Shown here: positions 30,841-40,447 of the stretch, in pieces
Position numbering within the stretch: the first letter of the stretch is position 1
Layout: every line of letters starts with the position of its first letter
Source: SH-MAG3 sp036374995
Lineage (GTDB): Bacteria > Gemmatimonadota > Gemmatimonadetes > Longimicrobiales > RSA9
Direction of reading: 5' to 3'
Assembly (NCBI GenBank): GCA_036374995.1
Contig: DASUSS010000143.1
Coordinates: 1-64,000 of the forward strand
DNA length: 64,000 nucleotides
The notes under the pieces: generated by a model
The model's input: only the letters and a program-made list of their open reading frames with translations
The model's database searches: none
Told to the model about the DNA's origin: nothing
Program-made: the position numbers and the translations under genes

Positions 30841-31515
30841 TCAGTTCTCCTCCTGGGCCGCCCCGAAGAGCGGCACGGTCTCGATCACGTCGGGCGTGGG
30901 CTCCTCGTAGGACGCCTCGAGTACGAAGCCCAGCACGACCCGCTCGTCAACACTCGTCTGGGCGGACGAGATGAGGCGCACCTGGCGGAGGAACGGCGAC
31001 GCCTCGAGGTCCTCGATGTAGCGGCCGAGCGCGAAGTAGTTGCCCGCGCGGCCCTCCAGCCGCAGCCGCGGCACGCCGGCCTCCGAGAACGCCTCGGTCA
31101 TGTTCACGACCCAGACGTACGGCGGGAGCGCGCGGCTCACCTCATCCAGGATGTGCGCCCAGGTGTAGCGGCCGGCGTCGATCTCCTGAATGACCTGCAT
31201 CTTCTGGCTGATGAGCTGTTCCTGCGCGAGGAGCGAGTCGCCCTGGGCGCGCAGGGTGGCGTAGCGGGTGGAGTCACGGACCGCGGCCTCGTGCTCGGTG
31301 CGCAACGCACTCAGGCGGTTGTTCATGCTGACATGGAGCCAGCCGACGACCGCCAGGCCGATCACCCAGCCGACGACCATCATCAGCTTGGTGCGGTCGA
31401 ACTCCGGCAGCTTCGGACCACCGCCGCCCGAGGCGGACTTCTTCGTACGGCCCGCTACTTTCGGGCGCTTGCTCGAGCGCTTCGTCGAGCCCGGTAACAG
31501 GTTGATCTCGATCAC
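30841..31515 (-). CDS. pilN: Type IV pilus assembly protein PilN
   Basis: 224 residues. The cytoplasmic N-terminus IEINLLPG is the conserved PilM-binding motif, followed by an unusually long basic/Gly linker (~10-40), a transmembrane segment (MMVVGWVIGLAVVGWLHVSM), a coiled coil and a periplasmic domain (LDEVSRALPPYVWVVNMTE). PilN forms the inner-membrane alignment complex with PilO and anchors PilM. Confidence 0.92.
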   Translation of the reverse strand: MIEINLLPGSTKRSSKRPKVAGRTKKSASGGGGPKLPEFDRTKLMMVVGWVIGLAVVGWLHVSMNNRLSALRTEHEAAVRDSTRYATLRAQGDSLLAQEQLISQKMQVIQEIDAGRYTWAHILDEVSRALPPYVWVVNMTEAFSEAGVPRLRLEGRAGNYFALGRYIEDLEASPFLRQVRLISSAQTSVDERVVLGFVLEASYEEPTPDVIETVPLFGAAQEEN

Positions 31516-31523
31516 GCCGCCTC

Positions 31524-32561
31524 CTAAGCCTGGCGCAGGGCGAGCCCGACAGGCAGCATCAGCATCGGTGCCAGCTGCTCCATCGGAACGGACTGCATGA
31601 CTTCGGGTCGCACCGCTACACGCTGCAGCGGGTTTGCGATCTCGGTCGGCACACCCATCCGGCTGCCGACCACATCCACGATTCCCGGCACGCCGGCGCC
31701 GCCGCCGGACAGGTACACGCGGCGCACGCCTTCGCCACCGGACTGTGCGACAATGAAGGCGACCGCACGCTCGATCCCGACCGCCAGCTCATCCACGCGC
31801 TCCTCCAGGAGCGAGCGCAGCGCCGCGGGATCCTCGCGGCCGTTGAGCACGTCCTCGGCCCGGTCGGCCGTCATGCCCCGCTCGCGCTGGAGCGACTCGC
31901 GCAGCCGGCGCGTACCGAACGGGACATCCCGCACCAGCACGGGCGCGCCATCCGCGATCAGGTTCACGTTCGTCGTCTCGTGTCCGATGTTCACCAGAGC
32001 GACCATGCCGTCCCGCAAGCCCGGGTAATTGCGCTCGAACGCGTTGTGCAGTGCGAACGCCTCGACGTCGATCACGCCCGGATTGAGTCCCGCGTCCGTC
32101 AGCAGATTCATCCGGTTCTCGATCAGCTCCCGTTTCGCCGCCACGAGCAGGACCGCCATCTGCGGCGTGTCCTCCTCGGGATCGAGGATCTGGAAATCGA
32201 GCTGCACGTTCTCCATGTCGAACGGCACGTGCTGCTCGGCCTCCCACCGGATGACTTCCCGCGCGTCGTTCTGGCTCATCCGGTCCATCGGGATCTTCTT
32301 CACGATCACGTCGTGGCCGCCCACGGCCGCGACGACTTCCTTCTTCTTCAGGCCGGCGCTCGCGATCAGCGAGCGGACGGTCTCGGCCACGAGCACCGGG
32401 TCCATGATCTCGCCCTCGACGATCGCGTCCGGGACGAGCGGGCTCGTGGCCACCTGGACGATCTCGGGCTCCGGCTTCGAATGATCGATCACGACGAGCT
32501 TCACAATGCCGCTACCGATGTCGAGCCCTGCCGACAGCTTGTTCCGGCCAAACAGTCCCAT
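31524..32561 (-). CDS. pilM: Type IV pilus assembly protein PilM (actin-like ATPase)
   Basis: 345 residues. The actin-like fold is shown by LSAGLDIGSGIVKLVVID, the phosphate-2 segment VALVNIGHETTNVNLI and the adenosine motif VYLSGGGAGVPG. PilM sits on the cytoplasmic side, binds the PilN N-terminus and helps recruit motor ATPases. It is the first gene of pilMNOPQ-lipoprotein, behind the promoter at 32619-32647. Confidence 0.95.
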   Translation of the reverse strand: MGLFGRNKLSAGLDIGSGIVKLVVIDHSKPEPEIVQVATSPLVPDAIVEGEIMDPVLVAETVRSLIASAGLKKKEVVAAVGGHDVIVKKIPMDRMSQNDAREVIRWEAEQHVPFDMENVQLDFQILDPEEDTPQMAVLLVAAKRELIENRMNLLTDAGLNPGVIDVEAFALHNAFERNYPGLRDGMVALVNIGHETTNVNLIADGAPVLVRDVPFGTRRLRESLQRERGMTADRAEDVLNGREDPAALRSLLEERVDELAVGIERAVAFIVAQSGGEGVRRVYLSGGGAGVPGIVDVVGSRMGVPTEIANPLQRVAVRPEVMQSVPMEQLAPMLMLPVGLALRQA

Positions 32562-32618
32562 TACACGGACTCAGTCTGAAATTTTGAGGGAGACGATGCA
32601 TGCACAGGATGGTGCAAC

Positions 32619-32647
32619 ATCGTATCCCACACACACGTGTGAGTCAA
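32619..32647 (-). promoter_or_regulatory. Sigma-70-type promoter of the pilM operon with a palindrome in the spacer
   Basis: On the minus strand TTGACT (32647-32642) and TACGAT (32624-32619) are 17 bases apart. The spacer contains the perfect 10-base palindrome cacacgtgtg (32632-32641), a plausible operator or bent-DNA site. The predicted TSS (~32612) leaves a ~50-base leader before pilM. Confidence 0.65.
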
Positions 32648-32691
32648 GGTTCTTGTCGGCACCGGCGCCCTTCATCATCTATCGAGACTCG

Positions 32692-33774
32692 TTACCAGGT
32701 CGAGAGGTTGTCGGCCCAGGTGTTCGTGATCGAGATCAGCTTCGCCATGCCGTTCGCCGCCGAGGCGACCGAGCAGGAGTTGTACGTGTAGTCCTTCGTG
32801 CCGTTCGCCTTCGACGACACGCCGACCGTCTGATTCTTCAGGACGTTCAATCCGGAGACGACGGCGCCCTCGATGTTGCCGCTGCCGTTGTCCGTGATCA
32901 TCCCGCCCACGAGGATGATGCCCTCCCACTGGTCACCACCGCCGAACGTCAGGTCGCCCGTGACGATGAGGACGCCGCGGCCGTTGCTCGGCAGCGGCGT
33001 GCTGCCGTTGACGAGGATGACCGGCCAGTAGTTCGAGTTCGTGAAGTTGGACGAGGACGGCCAGCTGCCGCAGTTCGTGTAGGCCGGGTCGTAGAACGCC
33101 GTCGCCGGCATGCACACGACGACATCCGGCGTGATCGCCGGAGCGACCGGCTTCGCGATGTTCGGCCAGTCGATCTTGATCTGGGCCGCCATGTTCGCCT
33201 GCGTACCCATCGGCAGGTGCTGGGGCGAGCCGGAAATCGAGTTGTCCAGACCGGTCAGCATGCTGTCGGGCGTGGCGACGCCGGCAACGGCGTTGCCCGT
33301 GCAGGCATCGAAGCCCGTGATGTTGCCGGACGCGCCGTTCTTGTGCAGCCCGCTCAGGCTCGTCCACGAGGACAGGACCTGCATCGTGCCGACCACGCGG
33401 TAGGCGAGCTGGGCGACCGTGCGCGTCGCCTGCGGCCGGTTCGACGGACCGTTCAGCCGGCCCACGGAACGGACCAGGTAGATCGCCGTGTCCGTCGGCG
33501 CTGCGGCCGGCTTCATGAGCGTCGCCATGACGCGTGCCCGACCGCCCGGGAACACGATCGTCGTATCTGCCGGCACGATCTGGCCGAGTCCCATGTAGGT
33601 CGCGAGACCGGCCTCGGCCATCCCGAATGCGGCCGTCTCCGCCGCCTGGTCGTCCACGATCTGGACCTCGGCGCCGGAACGCGCGAAACCCGCGAGGACA
33701 CCCGCCGTCAGGAAGCCGATGACGAGGATCGCCATGGGCAGCGCAAAGCCGGAGCGGTTCGTCTGGAGCGTCAT
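32692..33774 (-). CDS. PilX-like minor pilus protein (cassette 1)
   Basis: 360 residues. The N-terminus RSGFALPMAILVIGFLTAGVL is a prepilin-like hydrophobic helix after a Gly, but position 5 is Met instead of Glu, as is usual for PilX/GspK-type proteins. The large exported part ends in a Gly-rich beta region (VLIVTGDLTFGGGDQWEGIILVGG). An aggagg site eight bases upstream supports the ATG at 33774; a GTG one codon upstream is also possible. It is last in cassette fimT-pilV-pilW-pilX, and probably helps prime or cap the pilus. Confidence 0.8.
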   Translation of the reverse strand: MTLQTNRSGFALPMAILVIGFLTAGVLAGFARSGAEVQIVDDQAAETAAFGMAEAGLATYMGLGQIVPADTTIVFPGGRARVMATLMKPAAAPTDTAIYLVRSVGRLNGPSNRPQATRTVAQLAYRVVGTMQVLSSWTSLSGLHKNGASGNITGFDACTGNAVAGVATPDSMLTGLDNSISGSPQHLPMGTQANMAAQIKIDWPNIAKPVAPAITPDVVVCMPATAFYDPAYTNCGSWPSSSNFTNSNYWPVILVNGSTPLPSNGRGVLIVTGDLTFGGGDQWEGIILVGGMITDNGSGNIEGAVVSGLNVLKNQTVGVSSKANGTKDYTYNSCSVASAANGMAKLISITNTWADNLSTW

Positions 33775-33786
33775 CACGTGCTCCTC

Positions 33787-34665
33787 CTAGCGGTTCTTGA
33801 AGAAAACGGACGTCGTGAGCGGCACCGTCTGATGCGAGCCGTTGCTCTCCGGCCGCTCACTGATCGCGTCGAGCACGATCTCGATGCCCGTCACATCGCT
33901 CAGCGGTGACGGCACTGCGGTCTGCGCGCTCGGCGCATCGTTGACGTAGAAGCGGAACTTCGCCGTGGTGTCGAACGGCGCGACCAGCTCATCGTCCTGG
34001 TTCGTCCGGTGGATCCGGCGCCAGAGCGCCACGCGATTGCCCGGTACGTTCACCGATGGCTTGAACTCGTACGTGATCAGCTGATACAGGAAGACCGGTG
34101 TTCCGGGCGGCAGCGATCCGATCGTGAGCGGGATCTGGATCGCATTGCCGGCGAATGCGCCCGTGCCGCCGGTCGTGTCCGGCACGATGCCGTTGCCGCC
34201 CGGGATCAGGCCGGAGGCGCTGCAGGTGCCGACGCCGCCCGCGACGGGGAAGGTCAGGCCGGAAACGTACGTGTAGTCCCCGGAAGCGCTGCGATACGCG
34301 AACCCGGAGTAACCGGAATCGGCCAGCACGGCCTGGTCGGTGGGCAGCATGGAGAGCGTGAGGCCATTGAGGACCGAGGCATCGCACACGACGCCGAACG
34401 CATAGGGCACGCGCAGCGTGATGCGCCGGTTCGTCGCCGATACGATGCCGCTGTCCTGCTCGATCATGCGCATCTCCGACATCATGATGTTCATCGCGCC
34501 GCGCGAGACGGCGCGGGCCGCTCCGACCTTCTCCTGATGGTCGAAGAAGCGGGACTGCGAGACGAACATCCCGGTGACGGCCGCGCCGACCAGGGCGGTC
34601 AGCGTCAGCGCGATCATGACTTCAGCGAGCGTGAAGCCCGCACGGTTCTTCAGCATCCCATGCAT
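33787..34665 (-). CDS. pilW: PilW-like minor pilin (cassette 1)
   Basis: 292 residues. The prepilin motif RAGFTLAEVMIALTLTALVG gives cleavage after Gly and Glu at position 5. The long C-terminal part (STNRRITLRVPYAFGVVC-like region; YEFKPSVNV; final FFKNR) fits PilW/GspJ-type proteins. It overlaps the end of pilV by 16 bases; a second in-frame ATG at 34656 shortens that overlap. It is a predicted low-abundance subunit of the pilus tip or initiation complex. Confidence 0.8.
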   Translation of the reverse strand: MHGMLKNRAGFTLAEVMIALTLTALVGAAVTGMFVSQSRFFDHQEKVGAARAVSRGAMNIMMSEMRMIEQDSGIVSATNRRITLRVPYAFGVVCDASVLNGLTLSMLPTDQAVLADSGYSGFAYRSASGDYTYVSGLTFPVAGGVGTCSASGLIPGGNGIVPDTTGGTGAFAGNAIQIPLTIGSLPPGTPVFLYQLITYEFKPSVNVPGNRVALWRRIHRTNQDDELVAPFDTTAKFRFYVNDAPSAQTAVPSPLSDVTGIEIVLDAISERPESNGSHQTVPLTTSVFFKNR

Positions 34666-35048
34666 AGCGGATTACTCGACGGAGGTGCGCTGCGGACGAT
34701 CTGCATGGTGGACGACGGCACGTTGTGCTGGAGCGGCGTCGTGACCACCTGAATGATCGTCGCGTTCGTGCCGGGAGTCAGGCTCACACAGCGCTCGAAG
34801 CGGCGATTCGTCACACCCACCGTGTCGCACGGCGGCGTTGCGGCGGCCGCAATGTTCGCGTACGGCAGCGTCGCGAACCGGTTGATCGTCTGAAGCGCCA
34901 CGGCCTGCCGCGCCATCGCATTGTCCGCGACGATCGACTGCCGTGCCGTCGCGTACGTGAGGCCGGCCAGCATGGTGACAATGATCGCCATGATCACCAG
35001 TGCTATGACGACTTCCACCATCGTGAATCCCTCGCGATTCGACTTCAT
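34650..35048 (-). CDS. pilV: PilV-like minor pilin (cassette 1)
   Basis: 132 residues. REGFTMVEVVIALVIMAIIV is a canonical class III signal with Glu5. The remainder is short, with two pairs of cysteines (PPCDTV and FERC; final LCMGC) that may form disulfides. The start overlaps the fimT stop as ATGA. The position between fimT and pilW matches known minor-pilin operons. Confidence 0.82.
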   Translation of the reverse strand: MKSNREGFTMVEVVIALVIMAIIVTMLAGLTYATARQSIVADNAMARQAVALQTINRFATLPYANIAAAATPPCDTVGVTNRRFERCVSLTPGTNATIIQVVTTPLQHNVPSSTMQIVRSAPPSSNPLCMGC

Positions 35049-35497
35049 GGCTCGCTCACCCTCACCAGTCCTGCACGCGTCATCCGGATCAGGCGCCTCT
35101 GGCTGGCCGCCCGCACCCAGACGCTGAGATCGTCGGCTGCCAGTCCGTTCGGGTAGACCAGCAGCGACGTGTCCGATACGGTCAGCCGGTCCACCGGATA
35201 CTCGCCCGCCCCCCCGAAATGACGCTCGGCGTACACCGTTCCCGGGGTCGTGTAGTCCCGGATCCGGATCACGCGGTTCACCGTGTCGATCGAGAGCCGC
35301 ACCGGCATCCGCTGACGGCCCGCAAGGCTATGTGCCAGCTTCAGATCCGCCGCGATCACCGACGCCGCCCGCTGCGCCCGCGTCTCCGCCAGCGTCCCGC
35401 CAATCCGCATCACGGCGAACCCACCCACAATGCCCATCAGGATCAGCACGATGAGGAGCTCGGTGATCGTGAAGCCGTCGCGACTGCTTATCCACAT
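35045..35497 (-). CDS. fimT: FimT/GspH-like minor pilin (cassette 1)
   Basis: 150 residues. The class III signal is RDGFTITELLIVLILMGIVG, followed by a GspH/FimT-type domain (ASVIAADLKLAHSLAGRQRMPVRL, split here by residue context, and VIRIRDYTTPGTVY). It begins cassette 1. A sigma-54-like promoter lies about 50 bases upstream. The ribosome site is weak. Confidence 0.85.
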   Translation of the reverse strand: MWISSRDGFTITELLIVLILMGIVGGFAVMRIGGTLAETRAQRAASVIAADLKLAHSLAGRQRMPVRLSIDTVNRVIRIRDYTTPGTVYAERHFGGAGEYPVDRLTVSDTSLLVYPNGLAADDLSVWVRAASQRRLIRMTRAGLVRVSEP

Positions 35498-35542
35498 TTT
35501 GTCCAGTTTTCACATCCTTCGAACGGGACGGCGCCGCAACGG

Positions 35543-35557
35543 GCGATTTCCGTGCCC
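35543..35557 (-). promoter_or_regulatory. Candidate sigma-54 promoter upstream of fimT cassette 1
   Basis: On the minus strand the element reads GGGCAC-GGAAA-TCGC, close to TGGCAC-N5-TTGC, with the -24 GG and -12 GC spaced by ten bases. The predicted start is ~35 bases upstream of fimT. The rest of the 186-base spacer is AT-richer than its surroundings with a T-run at 35607-35618; it holds no gene. Confidence 0.45.
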
Positions 35558-35683
35558 CCGAGAAATACCTGTAATGACAACAACTTACAAAAATTCGGGC
35601 GTGAAAGGAAAGAAAAAACTAGCGCCTGCCCGATAGCGAGTGTCGACTCCCGGAAGACCTGCCGACGACCGCTCGCCGCACCA

Positions 35684-36628
35684 TCAGAACACCGCCACCC
35701 AGGCCCGCGGACCCGCCGGGCGCGGCCGGTCCAGAGCGGCCGCGGCGACGGCGGCGCCGACGGCGCACGGGTCCCGTTGAACGGTGCCGTGGAGGGTGGC
35801 GCCGCCGACGGCGTGCACGGCCCCGTGTACGGCGGTGCCCGGGTCGAGGGTAACCGATCCGCGGACGATCAGGAGTCCGGTGAACACGGCACCACCGGTG
35901 AGGACCAGGTTGCCGCGGGCGATGATGAGACCCGTTGTGCTGCTCGTGATGATCGTGTCGGCGTGCGTGACGAAGGCGGGTCGGGCGAGCGCGGCGATGC
36001 GATCGAAGCTTGCCGTCAGGTCGTGGCTCGTGAGGAGGCCGGCGGGAGCATCGAGCAGCGCGCCGGCGGCGATCGTGATGTCGTGGAGCTGCCGGGCGCG
36101 GATCGAATGGACCGCGACTCCGGCGGGGCAGGCCGGGTTGGCCGTTGCGGAAACGACGGCGGTGGGGGCGACGAGCACGGGGCCGGCAGCGGAGAGTGGG
36201 GAGGCCGCGGGGTCGAGGCCGGGCGGCAGCGGGGGCGGGTGAACGAGCAGTCGGGCGGCCGCACGGCCGACCCGGGGCGCCGGCTCGCGCGCGACGGCGT
36301 CGATCATGAAGAGGTGGTCGGAGAGGCGCTCGATCTCGACGTGGGTGTGCGGCGCGGCCGCGCCGGCGACGACGATCCGCCGCGAGAGTGCCGGGGTCAT
36401 CGAGTCGAGGAGCGCGGACCATTGGCCGAGAGCGCGGCGCGCGGCGCTCTCGGCTTCCAGGCGCAAACCGAGCGCGATGGCGCGGTTCGAACCGATGCGA
36501 TGTTCCTGCAGCGACAGGTGCAGGGATCCGAGCACGATGCAGTCGATCACGACGAGCAGGAGCAGGGCCATGACGAGCGCGATGCCGGCCCTGCGGCCGT
36601 TCAACACAGCGTGCAGTCGACGCGGCAT
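35684..36628 (-). CDS. PilX-like minor pilus protein (cassette 2)
   Basis: 314 residues from the ATG at 36628, which overlaps the preceding gene's stop (TGATG). The N-terminus RRAGIALVMALLLLVVIDCIVLG is a prepilin-like helix lacking Glu5, as in the cassette-1 homologue. The C-terminal region (IIARGNLVLTGGAVFTGLLIVRG, broken here by context) resembles the beta-repeat end of the cassette-1 PilX. Composition is very Ala/Arg rich. It is probably the paralogue serving the same role. Confidence 0.7.
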   Translation of the reverse strand: MPRRLHAVLNGRRAGIALVMALLLLVVIDCIVLGSLHLSLQEHRIGSNRAIALGLRLEAESAARRALGQWSALLDSMTPALSRRIVVAGAAAPHTHVEIERLSDHLFMIDAVAREPAPRVGRAAARLLVHPPPLPPGLDPAASPLSAAGPVLVAPTAVVSATANPACPAGVAVHSIRARQLHDITIAAGALLDAPAGLLTSHDLTASFDRIAALARPAFVTHADTIITSSTTGLIIARGNLVLTGGAVFTGLLIVRGSVTLDPGTAVHGAVHAVGGATLHGTVQRDPCAVGAAVAAAALDRPRPAGPRAWVAVF

Positions 36629-37347
36629 CACGGCTGGTGCGGCACGGGGGTGAAGCCGGCCGCGTGCGAGGCGGCGAAGCCGCCGGCGCTGAGGTCGAAC
36701 CGGATCGCGCGGTGGGTGACGCCGGTGAAACGGGAACCGGGGTGCGACAGCGCCTGCGGGGTGAGCGGCTGCCGGCCACCGGCGCCGATGCGATAGCGTA
36801 ACGCGCCCGCGCTCAGATGATAGGAGCCGGACTCGAACAGCAGCAGGACGGAGCCGGGCGCGGCACTGCCCGCGAGGCGCCACTCGAGCACGAGCTCACC
36901 GGGCCGGGCGGCGCACCGACCGGCGGCCGGCTGCGAGTCCAGCAGGATGACCGGCGTGCTGGCGGGCGGCGTGAGCACGAGGACGGAGTCCTTGGACGGA
37001 TCGGGCAAGCGGTCGCCCCCGTAGCGAACCAGGATTCCGGCGGCAGTGGTGCCGCACGGAAGCGCAGTGCCACGGAACGCACGAATCGCGACGGAGTCCG
37101 GCGCTGCGGCCGTCACGTCCGCATCCGTCATCCGGCGCACTTCGCCGGACAGCACCGCGACCGCCGTACGTTCCGTGTCCGTCGCCACCGCGCGCTCGGC
37201 AGTGACGCGCGCAAGGCGCATCAGCGCCACACCGGCGCCGACGATGATCGAGAGGACGAGGGCGGTGAGCGTCAGAGCCGCCAGCATCTCGACGAGCGTT
37301 ACACCAGCCCGCACGGCGATCGGTGAGATGCGGGCATCAGCGCACAT
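36628..37347 (-). CDS. PilW-like minor pilin (cassette 2)
   Basis: 239 residues from the ATG at 37347, which overlaps the preceding stop by 11 bases. The class III signal is VRAGVTLVEMLAALTLTALV with Glu5 but Val at position 1 instead of Phe. The exported part has GTALPCGTTAAGILVRYGG and a Cys pair. Equivalent in position to PilW of cassette 1 but shorter by ~50 residues. Confidence 0.72.
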   Translation of the reverse strand: MCADARISPIAVRAGVTLVEMLAALTLTALVLSIIVGAGVALMRLARVTAERAVATDTERTAVAVLSGEVRRMTDADVTAAAPDSVAIRAFRGTALPCGTTAAGILVRYGGDRLPDPSKDSVLVLTPPASTPVILLDSQPAAGRCAARPGELVLEWRLAGSAAPGSVLLLFESGSYHLSAGALRYRIGAGGRQPLTPQALSHPGSRFTGVTHRAIRFDLSAGGFAASHAAGFTPVPHQP

Positions 37348-37675
37348 GGTGCAACGCGCTGAACGCGAGGGTGCGGGTCCGCGGACCATCCGGCACATCG
37401 AGAAGGAGATCGATGTGCGTGCCGACCGAATCGTCGCGGATCGTCCAGCGGAGCACGGCACGCGGGTCCGATCGCGTTCCGGATACGGGCGCCGGCTCGC
37501 GCAGCAGGGAGTCGAGGACGAGCGCAGCCGCATCCGTGCCGCGCTCCACTGCGGCCGCGGCGAGGAAAGAGCGGTGCGCGACTGCGGCCGCGCCGGCGAG
37601 GCCGAGGAGCGTGACCGCGAGGATCGTCAGCGCAACGATCAGCTCGACGAGGCTGAAGCCCGCGCGCCCGATCAT
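37337..37675 (-). CDS. PilV-like minor pilin (cassette 2)
   Basis: 112 residues. IGRAGFSLVELIVALTILAV is a good class III signal with Glu5. The remainder is short and Ala-rich. The ATG at 37675 overlaps the fimT-like stop (TGATG), so the much longer in-frame frame upstream, which is out of character with coding sequence, is not the gene. Confidence 0.75.
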   Translation of the reverse strand: MIGRAGFSLVELIVALTILAVTLLGLAGAAAVAHRSFLAAAAVERGTDAAALVLDSLLREPAPVSGTRSDPRAVLRWTIRDDSVGTHIDLLLDVPDGPRTRTLAFSALHHVR

Positions 37676-38103
37676 GACTGACGCACCCGTCCATACGCGG
37701 ACACCGTCAGCGTCCCCGTCACGCGTCCGCTGCGCACGCGCAGCACGGCGTTCGTCATGCGGCCGATCCCGAGGCCATCGTACCGGAGCGATAGTCGCGG
37801 TGACTGCGCGGTCAGCGAGACGCCGTGACGCGAGCCCGGGTGCTGGACATCGCCAATGCGCACGCCCGCCGGCGCTTCCACCCAGGCAGAGCCCGCACTC
37901 ACATCGATGACGAGCGTCGCGCCGCCGGTCAGGATTGCGGTCGAGCGCGCGACCGCAGCGAGCGAGACGATCTCCGCGCGTGCGGCCCGCACCGCCAGGA
38001 CGTCGCGCGCATGGCCGAGCGGAGGCGCGGCGAGGCCGGCAAGGATGCCAGCGATCGAGAGGGCGAGAAGGAGCTCGATCAGGGAGTGGCCGTCGGGGTT
38101 CAT
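37672..38103 (-). CDS. FimT-like minor pilin (cassette 2)
   Basis: 143 residues from the ATG at 38103. PDGHSLIELLLALSIAGILA is a class III-like signal with Glu5 but His at position 1, an unusual residue for mature type IV pilins. The body (IVSLAAVARSTAILTGGATLVIDV region) fits FimT/GspH. It is the first gene of cassette 2, about 65 bases downstream of a tandem repeat array. Confidence 0.72.
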   Translation of the reverse strand: MNPDGHSLIELLLALSIAGILAGLAAPPLGHARDVLAVRAARAEIVSLAAVARSTAILTGGATLVIDVSAGSAWVEAPAGVRIGDVQHPGSRHGVSLTAQSPRLSLRYDGLGIGRMTNAVLRVRSGRVTGTLTVSAYGRVRQS

Positions 38104-38167
38104 GAGCGGAAGATGGGGGGGTGGGCGGGGCGGTTCCATGGCGGGATGGGGCTGGTTTCGGTGAGGC

Positions 38168-38256
38168 AACTGCGGGTGATGAACTGCGGGTGATGACTGC
38201 GGGTGATGACTGCGGGTGATGACTGCGGGTGATGACTGCGGGTGAAACTGCGGGTG
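38168..38256. repeat. Tandem array of ~7 copies of a 13-base unit
   Basis: The unit gactgcgggtgat is repeated head-to-tail with small variations (aactgcgggtgat at the left end, one 14-base copy, a truncated last copy). It fills most of the space between the YCII-domain gene and the start of minor-pilin cassette 2, that is, the expected promoter region of the cassette. No gene lies in 38104-38340. Confidence 0.9.
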
Positions 38257-38340
38257 CCGACTCGCGGCTCGCGTGGGCGCGGCGCTCGTGCGACGCGTGC
38301 CGCGCGGCGGGTGCTCGATGGTCGGGTGGTGTCGCGGGGC

Positions 38341-38739
38341 TCACACCTCGGCGGGGGGAGTGGCGCCCATCACCTGCCGCACCTCGATCGGCATGTTCAG
38401 CGGAACACCGCCGGGGCCGGGGGCGGCCGAGGCCTTCGCCGCGATCTCGTAGGCGCGCTGCGGCGTGTTGACGTCGACGATCCAGTACCCGGGCAGGAAC
38501 TCCTTCGCCTCCGGGAACGGCCCGTCCGTCACCGGCTCGCCGTTCTTGCCCGCCCGCACCAGCTTCGCCTGGCCCGGCGGGGTCAATGCATGGACGTCCA
38601 CCCACTCACCTGCTTCCTTGATCTCGCGGTTGAGGCGATCCAGGTGCTCCATGTGCGCCTGGAAGTCCTCCGGGGACCAGCGGAAGATCTCGTAGTCCCC
38701 CGTTCCATGCGGCACGTGCATCATCAGCAGATACTTCAT
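38341..38739 (-). CDS. YCII/DGPF-domain protein
   Basis: 132 residues from the ATG at 38739, with GGGGA six bases upstream. The start KYLLMMHVPHG and the motif TDGPFPEAKEFLPGYWIVDV are characteristic of the DGPF/YCII family of small soluble proteins. Family members often neighbour ECF sigma factors, but none is adjacent here. Function is unknown; it interrupts the pilus locus and may be a later insertion. Confidence 0.9.
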   Translation of the reverse strand: MKYLLMMHVPHGTGDYEIFRWSPEDFQAHMEHLDRLNREIKEAGEWVDVHALTPPGQAKLVRAGKNGEPVTDGPFPEAKEFLPGYWIVDVNTPQRAYEIAAKASAAPGPGGVPLNMPIEVRQVMGATPPAEV

Positions 38740-39056
38740 GATTGTTCCCCTTTCGGTGGGCGTGATCGGCGGTTGCGATGGAGCCGTTGACCGGCGCTTG
38801 CATGCCATAGTCGGAGCCGGCGGCGCGTGCTCTACATCGCCCGCCGGAGCCCCTGACCTTCGCACGCGGGAGCGGCGCGTCGAGACACGGGTCAGACACG
38901 CTCGGTCCGGGATCCGCGGTCGGCCGCGCGGGCGCGGTTTCGCCGACGGAGAGCCGGCTCGACGATCTCTCGCGGCCCATCCGAGCGGAGCAGCCATGCT
39001 CCGCTTCGCCGCGAGCGCGGTTCTGTCAGACGCTCTTTCGACCTGGGATCTGCGGA

Positions 39057-39080
39057 GCCGCGGAGCTGGAGCTCCGCGGC
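39057..39080. repeat. Perfect CCGCGGAG palindrome near the end of the activator gene
   Basis: An 11-bp inverted repeat (39057-39067 and 39070-39080) separated by two bases lies nine bases after the stop of the minus-strand response regulator gene. It could be a terminator stem or a member of the palindromic family seen at 20750-20969. The remainder of the 349-base space 38740-39056 shows no gene or RNA that I can support. Confidence 0.6.
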
Positions 39081-39088
39081 GCTTTGTG

Positions 39089-40443
<1,355 letters not shown>

Positions 40444-40447
<4 letters not shown>

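Noticed and set aside
35600..35640. T-run at the end of minor-pilin cassette 2 as a rho-independent terminator
   Set aside because: No stable inverted repeat precedes the T-run; the nearby cgcta words are direct repeats.
38104..38150. Sigma-54 promoter before minor-pilin cassette 2
   Set aside because: A TGGAAC word occurs on the minus strand, but the downstream GC falls at nine instead of ten bases.
38168..38256. Tandem repeats as a CRISPR array
   Set aside because: The 13-base units are contiguous without spacers and no cas gene is nearby.
37676..38605. Long upstream extension of the cassette-2 PilV-like frame
   Set aside because: It runs antiparallel to or across fimT and the tandem repeats with Arg/Pro-rich, non-family sequence; the class III signal marks the true start at 37675.
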